Shown here piece after piece: positions 41,721-54,215 of a DNA stretch of 64,000 nt. Under the pieces are notes generated by a model. That model had not been told where the DNA came from and did not search any database. It saw only the letters and a program-made list of their open reading frames with translations. The position numbers and the translations under genes were made by a program. Position 1 is the stretch's first letter; the number at the start of each line of letters is the position of its first letter. The DNA is from Pteria penguin (Eukaryota; Mollusca; Bivalvia; Pterioida; Pteriidae): NCBI GenBank assembly GCA_035048485.1, contig CM068587.1, positions 43,833,842 to 43,897,841 on the forward strand. The letters are read 5' to 3'.

Positions 41721-44486
41721 ACCCTTAAACCTTACAAACCCTATCAAATTCGGTATCAGTGGAAAGGTCTTGACCTCACCTTTCATGTGATACCACTTGT
41801 AGAATTCTATCTTTCGATCACACAGAGTTATAACCCTTTTTTATTTGTAAACAATGGAGATTTCCCCCTTGAAAACCCGCTTTTCTTTAATAAAGACCCT
41901 TAAACCTTACAAAGTCTATCAAATTTAGTATCAGTGGAAAGGTCTTGACCTCACCTTTCATGTGATACCACTTGTAGAATGCTATCTTTGGATCACACAG
42001 AGTTATAACCCTTTTTTTATTTGTAAACAAAGAGATTTTCCGTTTGAAAACGCGTTTTTCTTTAATAAAGACCCTTACACCGTACAAACCCTTTCACATT
42101 TAGTATCAGTGGAAAGGTTTTGAGGTCGTCTTTCATGTGATACCACTTGTAGAATGCTATCTTTCGATCACACAGAGTTATAACCCTTTTTTATTTGTAA
42201 ACAAAGGAGATTTTCCCCTTGAAACCCGTTTTTCTTTAATAAAGACCCTTAAACATTACAAACCCTATCAAATTTGGTATCAGTGGAAAGGTCTTGACCT
42301 CACCTATCATGTGATACCACTTGTAGAATTCTATCTTTCGATCACACAGAGTTATAAATCTTTTTTATTTGTAAACAAAGAGATTTTCCCTTTTAAAACC
42401 CGTTTTTCTTTAATAAAGACCCTTAAACCTAACAAGCCCTATCAAACTCGGTATCAGTGGAAAGGTCTTGACCTGACCTTTCATGTGATACCACTTGTAG
42501 AATTCTATCTTTCGATCTCACAGAGTTATATCCCTTTTTTATTTGTAAACAAAGGAGATTTTCCCTTTGAAACACGTTTTTCTTTAATAAAGACCCTTAA
42601 ACCTTACAAACCCTATCAAATTTGGTATCAGTGGAAAGGTCTTGACCTCACCTTTCATATGATACCACTTGTAGAATTCTATCTTTCGATCACACAGAGT
42701 TATAACTCTTTTTTATTTGTAAACAAAGGAGGTTTTCCCCTTGATACCCGTTTTTCTTTAATAAAGACCCTTAAACCCTAACAAACCCTATCAAATTTGG
42801 TATCAGTGGAAAGGTCTTGACCTCACCTTTCATGTGATACCACTTGTAGAATTCTATCTTTCGATCACACAGAGTTATAACCCTTTTTTATTTGTAAACA
42901 AAGAGATTTTCCCTTTTAAAACCCGTTTTTCTTTAATAAAGACCCTTAAACCTAACAAGCCCTATCAAACTCGGTATCAGTGGAAAGGTCTTGACCTCAC
43001 CTTTCATGTGATACCACTTGTAGAATTCTATCTTTGGATCACACAGAGTTATAACCCTTTTTTATTTGTAAACAAAGGAGATTTTCCCCTTATAAAACCC
43101 GTTTTTCTTTAATAAAGACCCTTAAACCTTACAAACCCTATCAAATTTGGTATCAGTGGAAAGGTCTTGACCTCACCTTTCATGTGATATCACTTGTAGA
43201 ATTCTATCTTTCGATCCCACAGAGTTATAACCCTTTTTTATTTGTAAACAAAGGAGATTTTCCCCTTGAAACCCGTTTTTCTTTAATAAAGACCCTAAAA
43301 CCCTACAAACCCTATCAAATTTGGTATCGGTGGAAAGGTCTTGACCTCACCTTTCATGTGATACCACTTGTAGAATTCTATACTTCGATCACACAGAGTT
43401 ATAACCCTTTTTTATTTGTAAACAAAGGAGGTTTTCCCCTTGAAACCCGTTTTTCTTTAATAAAGACCCTTAAACCCTACCAAACCCTATCAAATTTGGT
43501 ATCAGTGGAAAGGTCTTGACCTCACCTTTCATGTGATACCACTTGTAGAATTCTATCTGTCGATCTCACAGAGTTATAACCCTTTTTTATTTGTAAACAA
43601 AGGAGATTTTCCCCTTGAAACCCGTTTTTCTTTAATAAAGACCCTTAAACCTTACAAACCCTATCAAATTTGGTATCAGTGGAAAGGTCTTGACCTCACC
43701 TTTTATGTGATACCACTTGTAGAATTCTATCTTTCGATCATACAGAGTTATAACCCTTTTTTATTTGTAAACAAAGGAGATTTTCCCCTTGAAACCCGTT
43801 TTTCTTTAATAAAGACCCTTAAACCTTACAAACCCTATCAAATTTGGTATCAGTGGAAAGGTCTTGACCTCACCTTTCATGTGATACCATTTGTAGAATT
43901 CTATCTTTCGATCACACAGAGTTATAACCCTTTTTTATTTGTAAACAAAGAGATTTTCCCCTTCAAAACCCGTTTTTCTTTAATAAAGACCCTTAAACCT
44001 TACAAACCCTATCAAATTTGGTATCAGTGGAAAGGTCTTGACCTCACCTTTCATGTGATACCACTTGTAGAATTCTATCTTTCGATCACACAGAGTTATA
44101 ACCCTTTTTTATTTGTAAACAAAGGAGATTTTCCCCTTGAAAACCCGTTTTTCTTTAATAAAGACCCTTAAACCTTACAAACCCTATCAAATTTAGTATC
44201 AGTGGAAAGGTCTTGACCTCACCTTTCATGTGATACCACTTGTAGAATTCTATCTTTGGATCACACAGAGTTATAACCCTTTTTTATTTGTAAACAAAGG
44301 AGATTTTCCCATTGAAAACCCGTTTTTCTTTAATAAAGACCCTTAAACCTTACAAACCCTATCAAATTTGGTATCAGTGGAAAGGTCTTGACGTCACCTT
44401 TCATGTGATACCACTTGTAGAATTCTATCTTTCGATCACACAGAGTTATAACCCTTTTTTATTTGTAAACAAAGGAGATTTTCCCA

Positions 44487-45566
44487 TTGAAAACCCGTTT
44501 TTCTTTAATAAAGACCCTTAAACCTTACAAACCCTATCAAATTTGCTATCAGTGGAAAGGTCTTGACCTCACCTTTCATGTGATACCACTTGTAGAATTC
44601 TATCTTTCGATCACACAGAGTTATAACCCTTTTTTATTTGTAAACAAAGGAGATTTTCCCCTTGAAACCCGTTTTTCTTTAATAAAGACCCTTAAACATT
44701 ACAAACCCTATCAAATTTGTTATCAGTGGAAAGGTCTTGACCTCACCTTTCATGTGATACCACTTGTAGAATTGTATCTTTCGATCACACAGAGTTATAA
44801 CCCTTTTTTATTTGTAAACAAAGAGATTTATCCCTTGAAAACCCGTTTTTCTTTAATAAAGACCCTTAAACCTTACAAGCCCTATCAAATTTGGTATCAG
44901 TGGAAAGGTCTTGACCTCACCTTTCATGTGATACCACTTGTAGAATTCTATCTTTCGATCACACAGAGTTATAACCCTTTTTTATTTGTAAACAAAGGAG
45001 ATTTTCCCTCTGAAACCCGTTTTTCTTTAATAAAGACCTTTAAACCTTACAAACCCTATCAAATTTGGTATCAGTGGAAAGGTCTTGACCTCACCTTTCA
45101 TGTGATACCACTTGTAGAATTCTATCTTTCGATCACACAGAGTTATAACTCTTTTTTATTTGTAAACAAAGGAGATTTTCCCCTTGAAACCCGTTTTTCT
45201 TTAATAAAGACCCTTAAACCTTACATACCCAATCAAATTTGGTATCAGTGGAAAGGTATGGACATCACCTTTCATGTGATATCATTTGTAGAATTCTATC
45301 TTTCGATCACACAGAGTTATAACCCTTTTTTATTTGTAAACAAAGAGATTTTCCCTTTTAAAACCCGTTTTTCTTTAATAAAGACCCTTAAACCTAACAA
45401 ACCCTATCAAATTTGGTATCAGTGGAAAGGTCTTGACCTCACCTTTCATGTGATACCACTTGTAGAATTCTATCTTTCGATCACAGAGAGTTATAACCAT
45501 TTTTTATTTGTAAACAAAGGAGATTTTCCCCTTGGAAACGCGTTTTTCTTTAATAAAGACCCTTAA
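44487..45566 (+). other. Longest satellite-encoded open frame (359 codons), not a gene
   Basis: Six consecutive monomers stay open in one frame because they are 174 bp long (58 codons), so the same frame is re-entered each time. It encodes a 58-residue unit containing LTFHVIPLVEFYLSITQSYN, repeated head to tail. Where a 175-bp monomer occurs the frame shifts by one and soon meets a stop. Neighbouring monomers differ at many amino-acid-changing positions (for example ITQ, IPQ and ILQ), and there is no promoter or intron signal. I regard it as a by-product of monomer length, not as a coding sequence. Confidence 0.8.
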
Positions 45567-48500
45567 ACCTTAAAAACCCTATCAAATTTTGAATCAGTGG
45601 AAAGGTCTTGACGTCACCTTTCATGTGATATCACTTGTAGAATTCTATCTTTCGATCCCACAGAGTTATAACCCTTTTTTATTTGTAATCAAAGGAGATT
45701 TTCCCCTTGAAACCCGTTTTTCTTTAATAAAGACCCTTAAACCTTACAAACCCTATCAAATTTGGTATCAGTGGAAAGGTCTTGACCTCACCTTTCATGT
45801 GATATCACTTGTAGAATTCTATCTTTCGATCCCACAGAGTTATAACCCTTTTTTATTTGTAAACAAAGGAGATTTTCCCCTTGAAACCCGTTTTTCTTTA
45901 ATAAAGACCCTTTAACTTAACAAACCCTATCAAATTTGGTATCAGTGGAAAGGTCTTGACCTCACCTTTCATGTGATACCACTTGTAGAATTCTATCTTT
46001 CGATCTCACAGAGTTATATCCCTTTTAGTTGTAAACAAAGGAGATTTTCCCTCTGAAAACCGGTTTTCTTTAATAAAGACCTTTAAACCTTACAAACCCT
46101 ATCAAATTTGGTATCAGTGGAAAGGTCTTGACCTCACCTTTTATGTGATACCACTTGTAGAATTCTATCTTTCGATCATACAGAGTTATAACCCTTTTTT
46201 ATTTGTAAACAAAGGAGATTTTCCCCTTGAAACCCGTTTTTCTATAATAAAGACCCTTAAACCCTATAAACCCTATCAAATTTGGTATCAGTGGAAAGGT
46301 CTTGACATCACCTTTCATGTGATATCACATTTAGAATTCTATCTTTCGATCCCACAGAGTTATAACCCTTTTTTATCTGGAAACAAAGGAGATTTTCCCC
46401 TTGAAAACGCGTTTTTCTTTAATAAAGACCCTAAAACCTTCCAAGCCCTATCAAATTTGATATCAGTGGAAAGGTCTTGACCTCACCTTTCATGTGATAC
46501 CACTTGTAGAATTCTATCTTTCGATCACACAGAGTTATAACCCTTTTTTATTTGTAAACAAAGGAGATTTTCCCCTTGAAAACCCGTTTTTCTTTAATAA
46601 AGACCCTTAAACCTTACAAACCCTATCAAATTTGGTATCAGTGGAAAGGTCTTCACCTCACCTTTCATGTGATACCACTTGTAGAATTCTATCTTTCGAT
46701 CACACAGAGTTATAACCCTTTTTTATTTGTAAACAAAGGAGATTTTCCCCTTGAAAACCCGTTTTTCTTTAATAAAGACCCTTAAACCTTACAAACCCTA
46801 TCAAATTTAGTATCAGTGGAAAGGTCTTGACGTCACCTTTCATGTGATACCACTTGTAGAATTCTATCTTTCGATCACACAGAGTTATAACCCTTTTTTA
46901 TTTGTAAACAAAGGAGATTTTCCCATTAAAAACCCCTTTTTCTTTAATAAAGACCCTAAAATATTACAAACTCTATCAAATTTGCTATCAGTGGAAAGGT
47001 CTTGACCTCACCTTTCATGTGATACCACTTGTAGAATTCTATCTTTCGATCCCACAGAGTTATAATCCTTTTTTATTTGTAAACAAAGGAGATTTTCCCC
47101 TTGAAACCCGTTTTTCGTACATAAAGACCCTTAAACCTTACAATTCGTATCGAAGTCGGTATCGGTGCAAAGGTCTTGACCTCACCTTTCATGTGATACC
47201 ACTTGTAGAATTCTATACTTCGATCCTACAGAGTTATAACCCTTTTTTATTTGTAAACAAAGGAGGTTTTCCCTTTGAAACCCGTTTTTCCTTAATAAAA
47301 ACCTTTAAACCTAACAAACCCTATCAAATTTGGTATCAGTGGAAAGGTCTTGACCTCACCTTTCATGTGATACCACTTGTAGAATTCTATCTTTCGATCT
47401 CACAGAGTTATATCCCTTTTTTATTTGTAAACAAAGGAGATTTTCCCTCTGAAAACCGGTTTTCTTTAATAAAGACCTTTAAACCTTACAAACCCTATCA
47501 AATTTGGTATCAGTGGAAAGGTCTTGACCTCACCTTTCATGTGATACCAGTTGTAGAATTCTATCTTTCGATCCCACAGAGTTATAACTCTTTTTTATTT
47601 GTAAACAAAGGAGATTTTCCCCTTGAAACCCGTTTTTCTTTAATAAAGACCCTTAAACCTTACAAACCCTATCAAATTTGGTATCAGTGGAAAGTTCTTG
47701 ACCTCACCTTTCATGTGATACCAAGTGTAGAATTGTATCTTTGGATCACACAGAGTTATAACCCTTTTTTTATTTGTAAACAAATGAGATTTTCCCCTTG
47801 AAACCCGTTTTTCTTTAATAAAGACCCTTAAACCTTACAAACCCTATCAAATTTGGTATCAGTGGAAAGGTCTTGACCTCACCTTTCATGTGATACCACT
47901 TGTAGAATTCTATCTTTGGATCACACAGAGTTATAACCATTTTTTATTTGTAAACAAAGGAGATTTTCCCCTTATAAAACCCGTTTTTCTTTAATAAAGA
48001 CCCTTAAACCTTACAAACCCTATCAAATTTGGTATCAGTGGAAAGGTCTTGACCTCACCTTTCATGTGATATCACTTGTAGAATTCTATCTTTCGATCCC
48101 ACAGAGTTATAACCCTTTTTTATTTGTAAACAAAGGAGATTTTCCCCTTGAAAACCCGTTTTTCTTTAATAAAGACCCTTAAACCTTACAAATCGTATCG
48201 AATTCGGTATCGGTGCAAAGGTCTTGACCTCACCTTTCATGTGATATCCCTTTTTTATTTGTAAACAAAGGAGATTTTCCCTCTGAAAACCGGTTTTCTT
48301 TAATAAAGACCTTTAAACCTTACAAACCCTATCAAATTTGGTATCAGTGGAAAGGTCTTGACCTCACCTTTCATGTGATACCACTTGTAGAATTCTATCT
48401 TTCGATCCCACAGAGTTATAACCCTTTTTTATTTGTAAACAAAGGAGGTTTTCCCCTTGAAACCCGTTTTTCTTTAATAAAGACCCTTAAACCTTACATA

Positions 48501-49075
48501 CCCAATCAAATTTGGTATCAGTGGAAAGGTATCTTTGGATCACACAGAGTTATAACCCTTTTTTTATTTGTAAACAAATGAGATTTTCCCTTTTAAAACC
48601 CGTTTTTCTTTAATAAAGACCCTTAAACCTAACAAACCCTATCAAACTCGGTATCAGTGGAAAGGTCTTGGCCTCACCTTTCATGTGATACCACTTGTAG
48701 AATTCTATCTTTCGATCACACAGAGTTATAACCATTTTTTATTTGTATACAAAGGAGATTTTCCCCTTTAAAACGCGTTTTTCTTTAATAAGGACCTTTA
48801 AACCTTACAAACCCTATCAAATTTAGAATCAGTGGAAAGGTCTTGACATCACCTTTCATGTGATATCACTTGTAGAATTCTATCTTTCGATCCCACAGAG
48901 TTATAATCCTTTTTTATTTGTAATCAAAGGAGATTTTCCCTTTGAAACCCGTTTTTCGTTCATAAAGACCCTTAAACCTTACAAATCGTATCGAATTCGG
49001 TATCGGTGCAAAGGTCTTGACCTCACCTTTCATGTGATATCACTTGTAGAATTCTATACTTCGATCCTACAGAGT

Positions 49076-49079
49076 TATA
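49076..49079. repeat. Left target-site copy, TATA
   Basis: TATA immediately precedes the transposon terminus; the matching copy is at 54537-54540. Uninterrupted monomers read GAGTTATAACCC here, so deleting the element and one TATA restores the normal monomer. Confidence 0.75.
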
Positions 49080-49162
49080 GACGACTTTTTTCAATTATCG
49101 CTCGTGTTTGTCGTCATGTCCGATAGACGGCGCGCTGTGTTACGCCGCCATAACAACAGTGA
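49080..49162 (+). repeat. Left terminal inverted repeat, about 83 bp, interrupted
   Basis: The outer 12 bp (GACGACTTTTTT) and an inner block CCGCCATAACAACAGTGA at 49145-49162 match the other end in inverted orientation, the inner block at 16 of 18 positions. Both inner blocks start exactly 65 bp from their terminus. The sequence between is poorly conserved. Confidence 0.8.
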
Positions 49163-49274
49163 CGCACCTGCTAATTATAAACAACTAGTTCGAGAGGCGG
49201 AGAATACAAACTTAACAAAAACTTTTCATAACTCTGATAAATGTGTATGAAGGTACATTATTTTCTTATTGAAT

Positions 49275-50792
49275 ATGAATGATATGAATTCTGTGATCAC
49301 AATGAAAAAGACTATTATTCCATGTATCTCCCCTAAAGATGTAAATTCAAGCGATTGGAGCGATGACATGGGAGACTGGCCCGATGTACAATATGGCGAT
49401 ATATATAACTATTTAGTTTCGAGTAGGGCTTGTGACGGCAATGAAATGAAAAATTATGTCTATGGAAAGTTATAATTATTTCAAGAGTGGATCCACTGGC
49501 AGAATATTACACTATCGAATTGATGATAATTTCTTAATTATGAAATCAGACGTCCGCCCATCACAAAGGGTTAAAAATGAGAATCACCATCCTTGGATCT
49601 TGTGCAACATAAATGGTACAATTCATGACGGAGGATGTTCGTGCATGGCTGGGAATAGTAAAACGTGTAGTCATGTTGGGGCTATGCTCTGGAAAATAGA
49701 GTATGCTGTAAAGAGGAGCTTCACAGGCAAAAGTTGTACAGATATTCAGGCTCAGTGGAACAAGGGCACAACTAAAAATATAGAGCCCGGACCCGTAGCA
49801 GGCATGGATTTTTCAAAACCAAAATATGCCAAATTTGACGACATCGAACACAATGCAGCGGAAAATGTAGGGAAATCGACATTCCAATCATTTCTGAGTC
49901 ACTCTGATTTACGTTCTTTTATCGATAGTTCTCCCCTGAAGCCATTATTCCTCTTACAGAACTCAATTATAAATAAATCTGCAAGTGCCAAATCAACTAC
50001 ACATTCTTTCATGACAGCACACCCCACTCTGACCATACAGGTGACCTATCATGCGTGAAGTGTGAGAAATTCTACAGTCGTTTTGTACAACTTACGCCAA
50101 CCCAAATTTCTAATTTATCTAAGATGACTGTTAATCAAGCTCGATGTGATCTATGGCACGACAGTCGAAAACTCAGGATTACCGGAAGCACATCTCATAA
50201 GATACCAATTAGGGATACCACAAATCCTGATAATTTCATTCGTGAGCACCTTTACCCCACGTTTAGAGGCAACATATTCACTAAGCGTGGGCAGGATGGT
50301 GAAATAAAAGCCAAACAGCAACTCCGACAAGACGGCGACATTATTTCAGATGTTGGCACCATTGTATCAAGTAATCAACCGTGGCTCAGTGTTTCACCGG
50401 ATGGAATTATAAGAACTTCAACGGGCGACCAGTTGTTAGAAATCAAGTGTCCCTTTCTTAAAGACGAGTCTTTAGACAGTCTTATTAATTCTCGTAAATA
50501 CGATGTTATCAGAGAATCTGAAAATTATGTTTTGAAACACAATGGTTCCAGAGGCTATTACCTCCAAGTACAGCTTACTATGCATGTTACAGGATTGTCT
50601 CACTGTAAATTTGTTGTATGGTCAGATGATAAATATGTGAGTGTCTCAGTACCATACAATCCTGACTTTTGTGAAAGGTCAGTTTCTAGGCTCAAATGCT
50701 TCTATTTCTCCAAATTTTTGCCTAGGCTTGTTGATGACTTTGAGTCTGGTAGACTGAGGCTTAGTGCACAATATGTTAAAATGTCTCAGTAG
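49275..50792 (+). pseudogene. SWIM zinc-finger / YqaJ-type nuclease of the transposon
   Basis: This is the accessory protein of ISL2EU transposons, related to phage YqaJ/lambda-exonuclease-like recombinases; its exact role in transposition is not settled. The first frame starts at ATG 49275 and carries the conserved WPDVQYGDIYNYL segment. At about 49458 the frame changes: TAT then TCT are joined by a single G, as if two bases were lost. The next frame (49456-50058) holds a SWIM zinc finger, C61-x-C63-x7-C71-x-H73. A second frame change between about 49977 and 50055 leads to the nuclease domain (50055-50792), with E83, D116 in LSVSPDGI, E129-x-K131 in LLEIKCPF, and a YYLQVQLTMH segment. That is the D-ExK core of the PD-(D/E)xK/YqaJ fold. 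The catalytic residues survive but two frameshifts break the gene. It is convergent with the transposase gene. Confidence 0.85.
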
Positions 50793-51733
50793 ATCTGCTT
50801 TTGTGATCTTGCATATGTGTAAATATAGACATTAATTATGCATATCTTCAATTAATGTTTTTAGTCAACTCAAAATCATAACTCCTTTATACAGGTTCGA
50901 ATCCTAATTTTTTTTCACATCTTCACATAAAGTTTAGCTGACTTCTAAGATCTACATGATAATTTCCTACATGTACATAGGCAATCTGCATGCAAAAATG
51001 TTTGACACCAGTACGAGTAGTTTTACTTAATACTCTAATCAATCAGGTGCACTATAACAATTGATATGATTTATTAAATTCAATTTCAAACCAAACAATG
51101 ATTTTAATTTTAATTTTAAATCACTGAAATGGTTATACATGTAATAAGTCATGATTTTACATATTGAAAAGGAATATTCAAGTATCACAGCCAACAGCAA
51201 GTAGTGGAGTACATATACAAGTGGAATATATGTTACTGGTATTGAAACTAATATGAATTATAAATATTAATAGTTATTAATAAATATCACTTTTCAATTC
51301 CTTGATTTGATTTGTTCAATGAACAAGGCATGTCAAGCATACTACAAAACTGTCAAGAACACCACACTTCTAGTTAAACAACTCTGACTTAAATTTTCAA
51401 CATGTTTTCATGAAAAATGAAGAAAATGTATAATGTACATTTATTTCTGTTGATAACCTCCCTTTTATAATCTTATCTTATATACAGATTATGAGATATA
51501 TATTGCTGTGAAAAAATATTTTTTATCAATTTTGAATCTATAGAACTCTGAATTCTATTTCAATTTTTAAAAAATAGTACCTTAACATATTAAGGTATAT
51601 GAATAAATGTAAAAATAATATAAAACAGTACACAATATTAAGAACAAGGATGAATCCTATTTTGCATCAGAAGGAACATAACCTCACATTATAACGATAT
51701 ATTTAATTTGCTTCAATTGATGCTCTATCAACA
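50793..51733. other. AT-rich spacer between the two convergent transposon genes
   Basis: No coding potential was seen on either strand. The stretch is strongly AT-rich and holds several AATAAA and TTTATT motifs (for example TTTATT near 51068 and 51439, AATAAA near 51602) that could serve as poly(A) signals of the converging genes. None stands out. Confidence 0.6.
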
Positions 51734-52949
51734 TCACAATTCTAAATCATCTATGGCTGCATTGTTCTCAGAATCTTTGATCAATTCAGGTCCTAAATTT
51801 ACCAATGCGGAACAGACTATTAAAATATCATCTAGATTTTTCACAGCTGCAACTGGCACTACATCACTTAATATCTTAAAGACCTTAAGTCGCCTAATCG
51901 CACGTTCTACATGTATGCGAACATGAGCAATTCTCCTAGTTTCTGTAACATCATTTTCAGATAACTGATCTTTTCCTTTTGTGAATGCTGGAATGTTCAA
52001 TTTAACTCTCAATGGAAACAAAAGATCTCCAATAGTAAACCCCCGGTCCGCCATAACCTCATCACCAGGCAGCAAGTAATTCAAAAATCCTGAATTTTCG
52101 ACTATAAATCTGTCACTAGCTCGGCCACCAAAACCTTTTGAAATGAACATAATCTGTCCATGTGGAGATATTCCAACAAGATATTTGACCGTGTTGTGTG
52201 ATTTGTAATGACTGTAAGTTTCACCTCTTGTCTTCAGATTTGTTGGGCGTTGCATAAACGTTTCAGCACAATCAATTATAACAGTTGTTTTTGGATATTT
52301 CTCCTGAAAACTTTGCGGCATTGTTGCCCTCAGTGTTTCTCGCGGAAGCCAGTGCACCAAATCTTTCAATGTTGTAGCGAGTATAGGCAGCCAACCATTA
52401 AATATATTGGAAGCATGACTTTCTGATATTCCAAATCTGTGACCAATATCAGCAAATAGTAAATTTAATCTTAGTTTCATCAATGTCAGTAACATTTGGT
52501 CAGGTACAGGCATCACAAATTTAAATGGCAAATCAATTTTTTCCATCACTTGCACGAGGGTTTTAAAAGCAGTTCAAGTCAGACCAGTGTAGAGGTGGGA
52601 ATTTCCGTCCGAATTGATATCATTAAATGACATAACAACACGAGTTGTATTGCAGTTGACCCCCTTTTCTTCAAAGTGCTTTGTATTTGTCTGGGTTGAT
52701 TTGTTTCTTGGAGCAGATAGTTGACATACAGAATAGTCATGGTCTTGAAGGCTAGCATCTATCCACTGAGTGGCAACGGAATTAGTGGAAAGTGTCCGCA
52801 TATCTGTCTGAGAAGCACAATCAATAGAAACAAGGTGTGTGTTTGATTTCTGTTCTTGCTGCAGGCCAGCTAGTTGCATTTCTTCTATGTTGGCTGTGTT
52901 GGCAATGTCATTGTGTAATTCTTCAAACACACAAGGATCTTCTACTTCC
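51734..52949 (-). pseudogene. ISL2EU transposase, DDE exon, with in-frame TGA
   Basis: Main exon of the transposase, which would cut and join transposon ends in the nucleus. On the minus strand a good acceptor (TTTTTTCTTTTCAG, AG at 52951-52950) opens the exon at 52949. The upstream part (to 52577) is a polar linker with short repeated motifs (SQTD, TQTN, GVN) and ends in LYTGL, a sequence that normally leads into the catalytic part. A TGA at 52576-52574 then interrupts the frame, which resumes in phase. Counting from 52555, there is a helix-turn-helix (about residues 33-56, ADIGHRFGISESHASNIF), D95 in VIIDCAE, D170 in MADRGF and E217 in HVERAIRRLK, the DDE triad of the DDE_Tnp_4 family. The frame ends at 51734. 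A single nonsense change, not erosion, disables this exon. TGA readthrough is possible but unsupported. Confidence 0.88.
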
Positions 52950-52951
52950 CT

Positions 52952-53419
52952 GAAAAGAAAAAAATGCATGAAATACACATAATGCTCGCAAGAGGGTGTT
53001 ACACTATTGAGAGATATATGGAATTCAATTATCCAAATATTTCAACAATACATGCATGTACATTGTAGAAAATGTTAAAAAAAAACACGAGTTTCCCCTG
53101 GGAAGCTTACATGTAAAAGTGTGACTACCATCTGAAGTGTGACTACAGGACAAACAGACGGACTCTAGACAAAGTGATCCCTATATACCACTATACTTCA
53201 CAGGAGATACAAAAAATCGTTGTAAAATTGGATGTCTTGTAAGTATGTATCACTGTCATTATATACTGAGTTTGTATTATCTAGGATTACAGACCAAATG
53301 CCCTTTTGTTTATGAAATTCAAAAAAGATACTAAGAAAGTTTGAAACATTGACACTCAATCTAAATACATTTAAATTTCATTACTGAATCATTAGGCAAT
53401 TATTATGTTTTGTATTTCT
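52952..53419 (-). other. Probable second intron of the transposase gene
   Basis: AT-rich sequence between the proposed middle exon and the DDE exon, bounded downstream by a strong acceptor at 52951-52950. I saw no additional exon in it, but the phase mismatch between the neighbouring exons leaves room for one or for a small deletion. Confidence 0.5.
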
Positions 53420-53507
53420 TTATTATTAAAAAAAATGAAGCTGGTCTTCTTTGAGAGTGGTCTACGCCCAATTGGTCTACGACCAATTTTAATTGGTGCA
53501 TCATAAC
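53420..53507 (-). pseudogene. Probable middle exon of the transposase gene
   Basis: On the minus strand an acceptor TTTGCTTTCCAG (AG at 53509-53508) is followed by sequence that, joined in phase to the THAP exon, encodes YDAPIKIGRRPIGRRPLSKK, a basic linker of the kind that follows the THAP domain in ISL2EU transposases. Phase agrees: the THAP exon ends with one base of a glycine codon and this exon supplies the other two. The 3' end is uncertain. The frame runs through a T8 tract without an obvious GT donor in the phase needed by the next exon, which may reflect decay or another small exon. The end coordinate is approximate. Confidence 0.6.
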
Positions 53508-54215
53508 CTGGAAAGCAAATTTTAACATTAATTTATTAAAAAAAACATAATGCAATAATTTGTTTAAGTGCAGAAATGTACAATATGGAACATCTTCGAA
53601 TTATTATTCAGAGGTGGATCCAGGCATATTTTAAAACAAAAAACTGCTAACTATTTATACTCTTCTAAGTTGCTGAGATTTTGCTTGAACCAGAACCTTT
53701 AACCAAAATGTAGACAGAAAGACGGACCGACAGACTGACAAATATGCCAATGTTATTGATTTCTGATATGTGTACTACGAGGGCATGATGATGATGAAAT
53801 AAAAGCTATGAAAATAAGGCCAAAGAACGTTGTCAAACTCGTACATTGTGACTATGTTTTGTCTTCTTGCTCAGTCCGACGCATTAGTAATAGTATTACT
53901 AAACAGCGTTCTACAGGATCAGAGACTGCCATATGACCGTTGAAGCAAGGATATGCATCTTAAAATTGTACTGTTTAATTTCATTACAAACATAACCATG
54001 ATAACAATATTTACTAGTATTACTATATACTACAACTATTTCGACGACCGACACTGCACTGATCAACTGATGTTTTAATATACCATTACATTGGCATTGC
54101 ATTGCTTTTCAAAAAAATGCAAATTGCATGTTGTTGGTATTTCCCTTAGCTATTTTTAGAACTGGTTTTCTGAAATTGATCACATAAATGTACTGTATAG
54201 ATCTGCATGAGTTAC

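Larger units (their letters stand above)
5295..49079 (+). repeat. Main satellite array, about 250 monomers of 174/175 bp
   Basis: Direct tandem repeats. Landmarks in order are GAATTCTATCTTTCGATC, ACAGAGTTATAACCC, a T-run, TTTGTAAACAAAGGAG, ATTTTCCCCTTGAAAACCCG, TTTAATAAAGACCCTTAAAC, CAAACCCTATCAAATTTGG, then TATCAGTGGAAAGGTCTTGA, CCTCACCTTTCATGTGATAC and CACTTGTA. Monomers with GAAAACCCG are usually 175 bp and those with GAAACCCG 174 bp. A GAATTC (EcoRI) site recurs in most units. Divergence is highest from 5.3 to about 20 kb and lowest around 39-48 kb. Scattered short monomers mark internal deletions, for example near 7713, 10443, 12981, 14285, 20143, 22299, 35779, 48246 and 48530. Every reading frame here is repeat-derived. 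Size and organisation fit centromeric or pericentromeric satellite, but location cannot be shown from sequence alone. Confidence 0.97.

Noticed and set aside
5295..49079. CRISPR-like regular repeats
   Set aside because: Whole units are repeated with no unique spacers; the setting is an animal-type satellite with no cas-like genes.
51708..52426. Plus-strand frames of about 72 codons
   Set aside because: They are antisense to the transposase DDE exon, whose catalytic motifs are clear.
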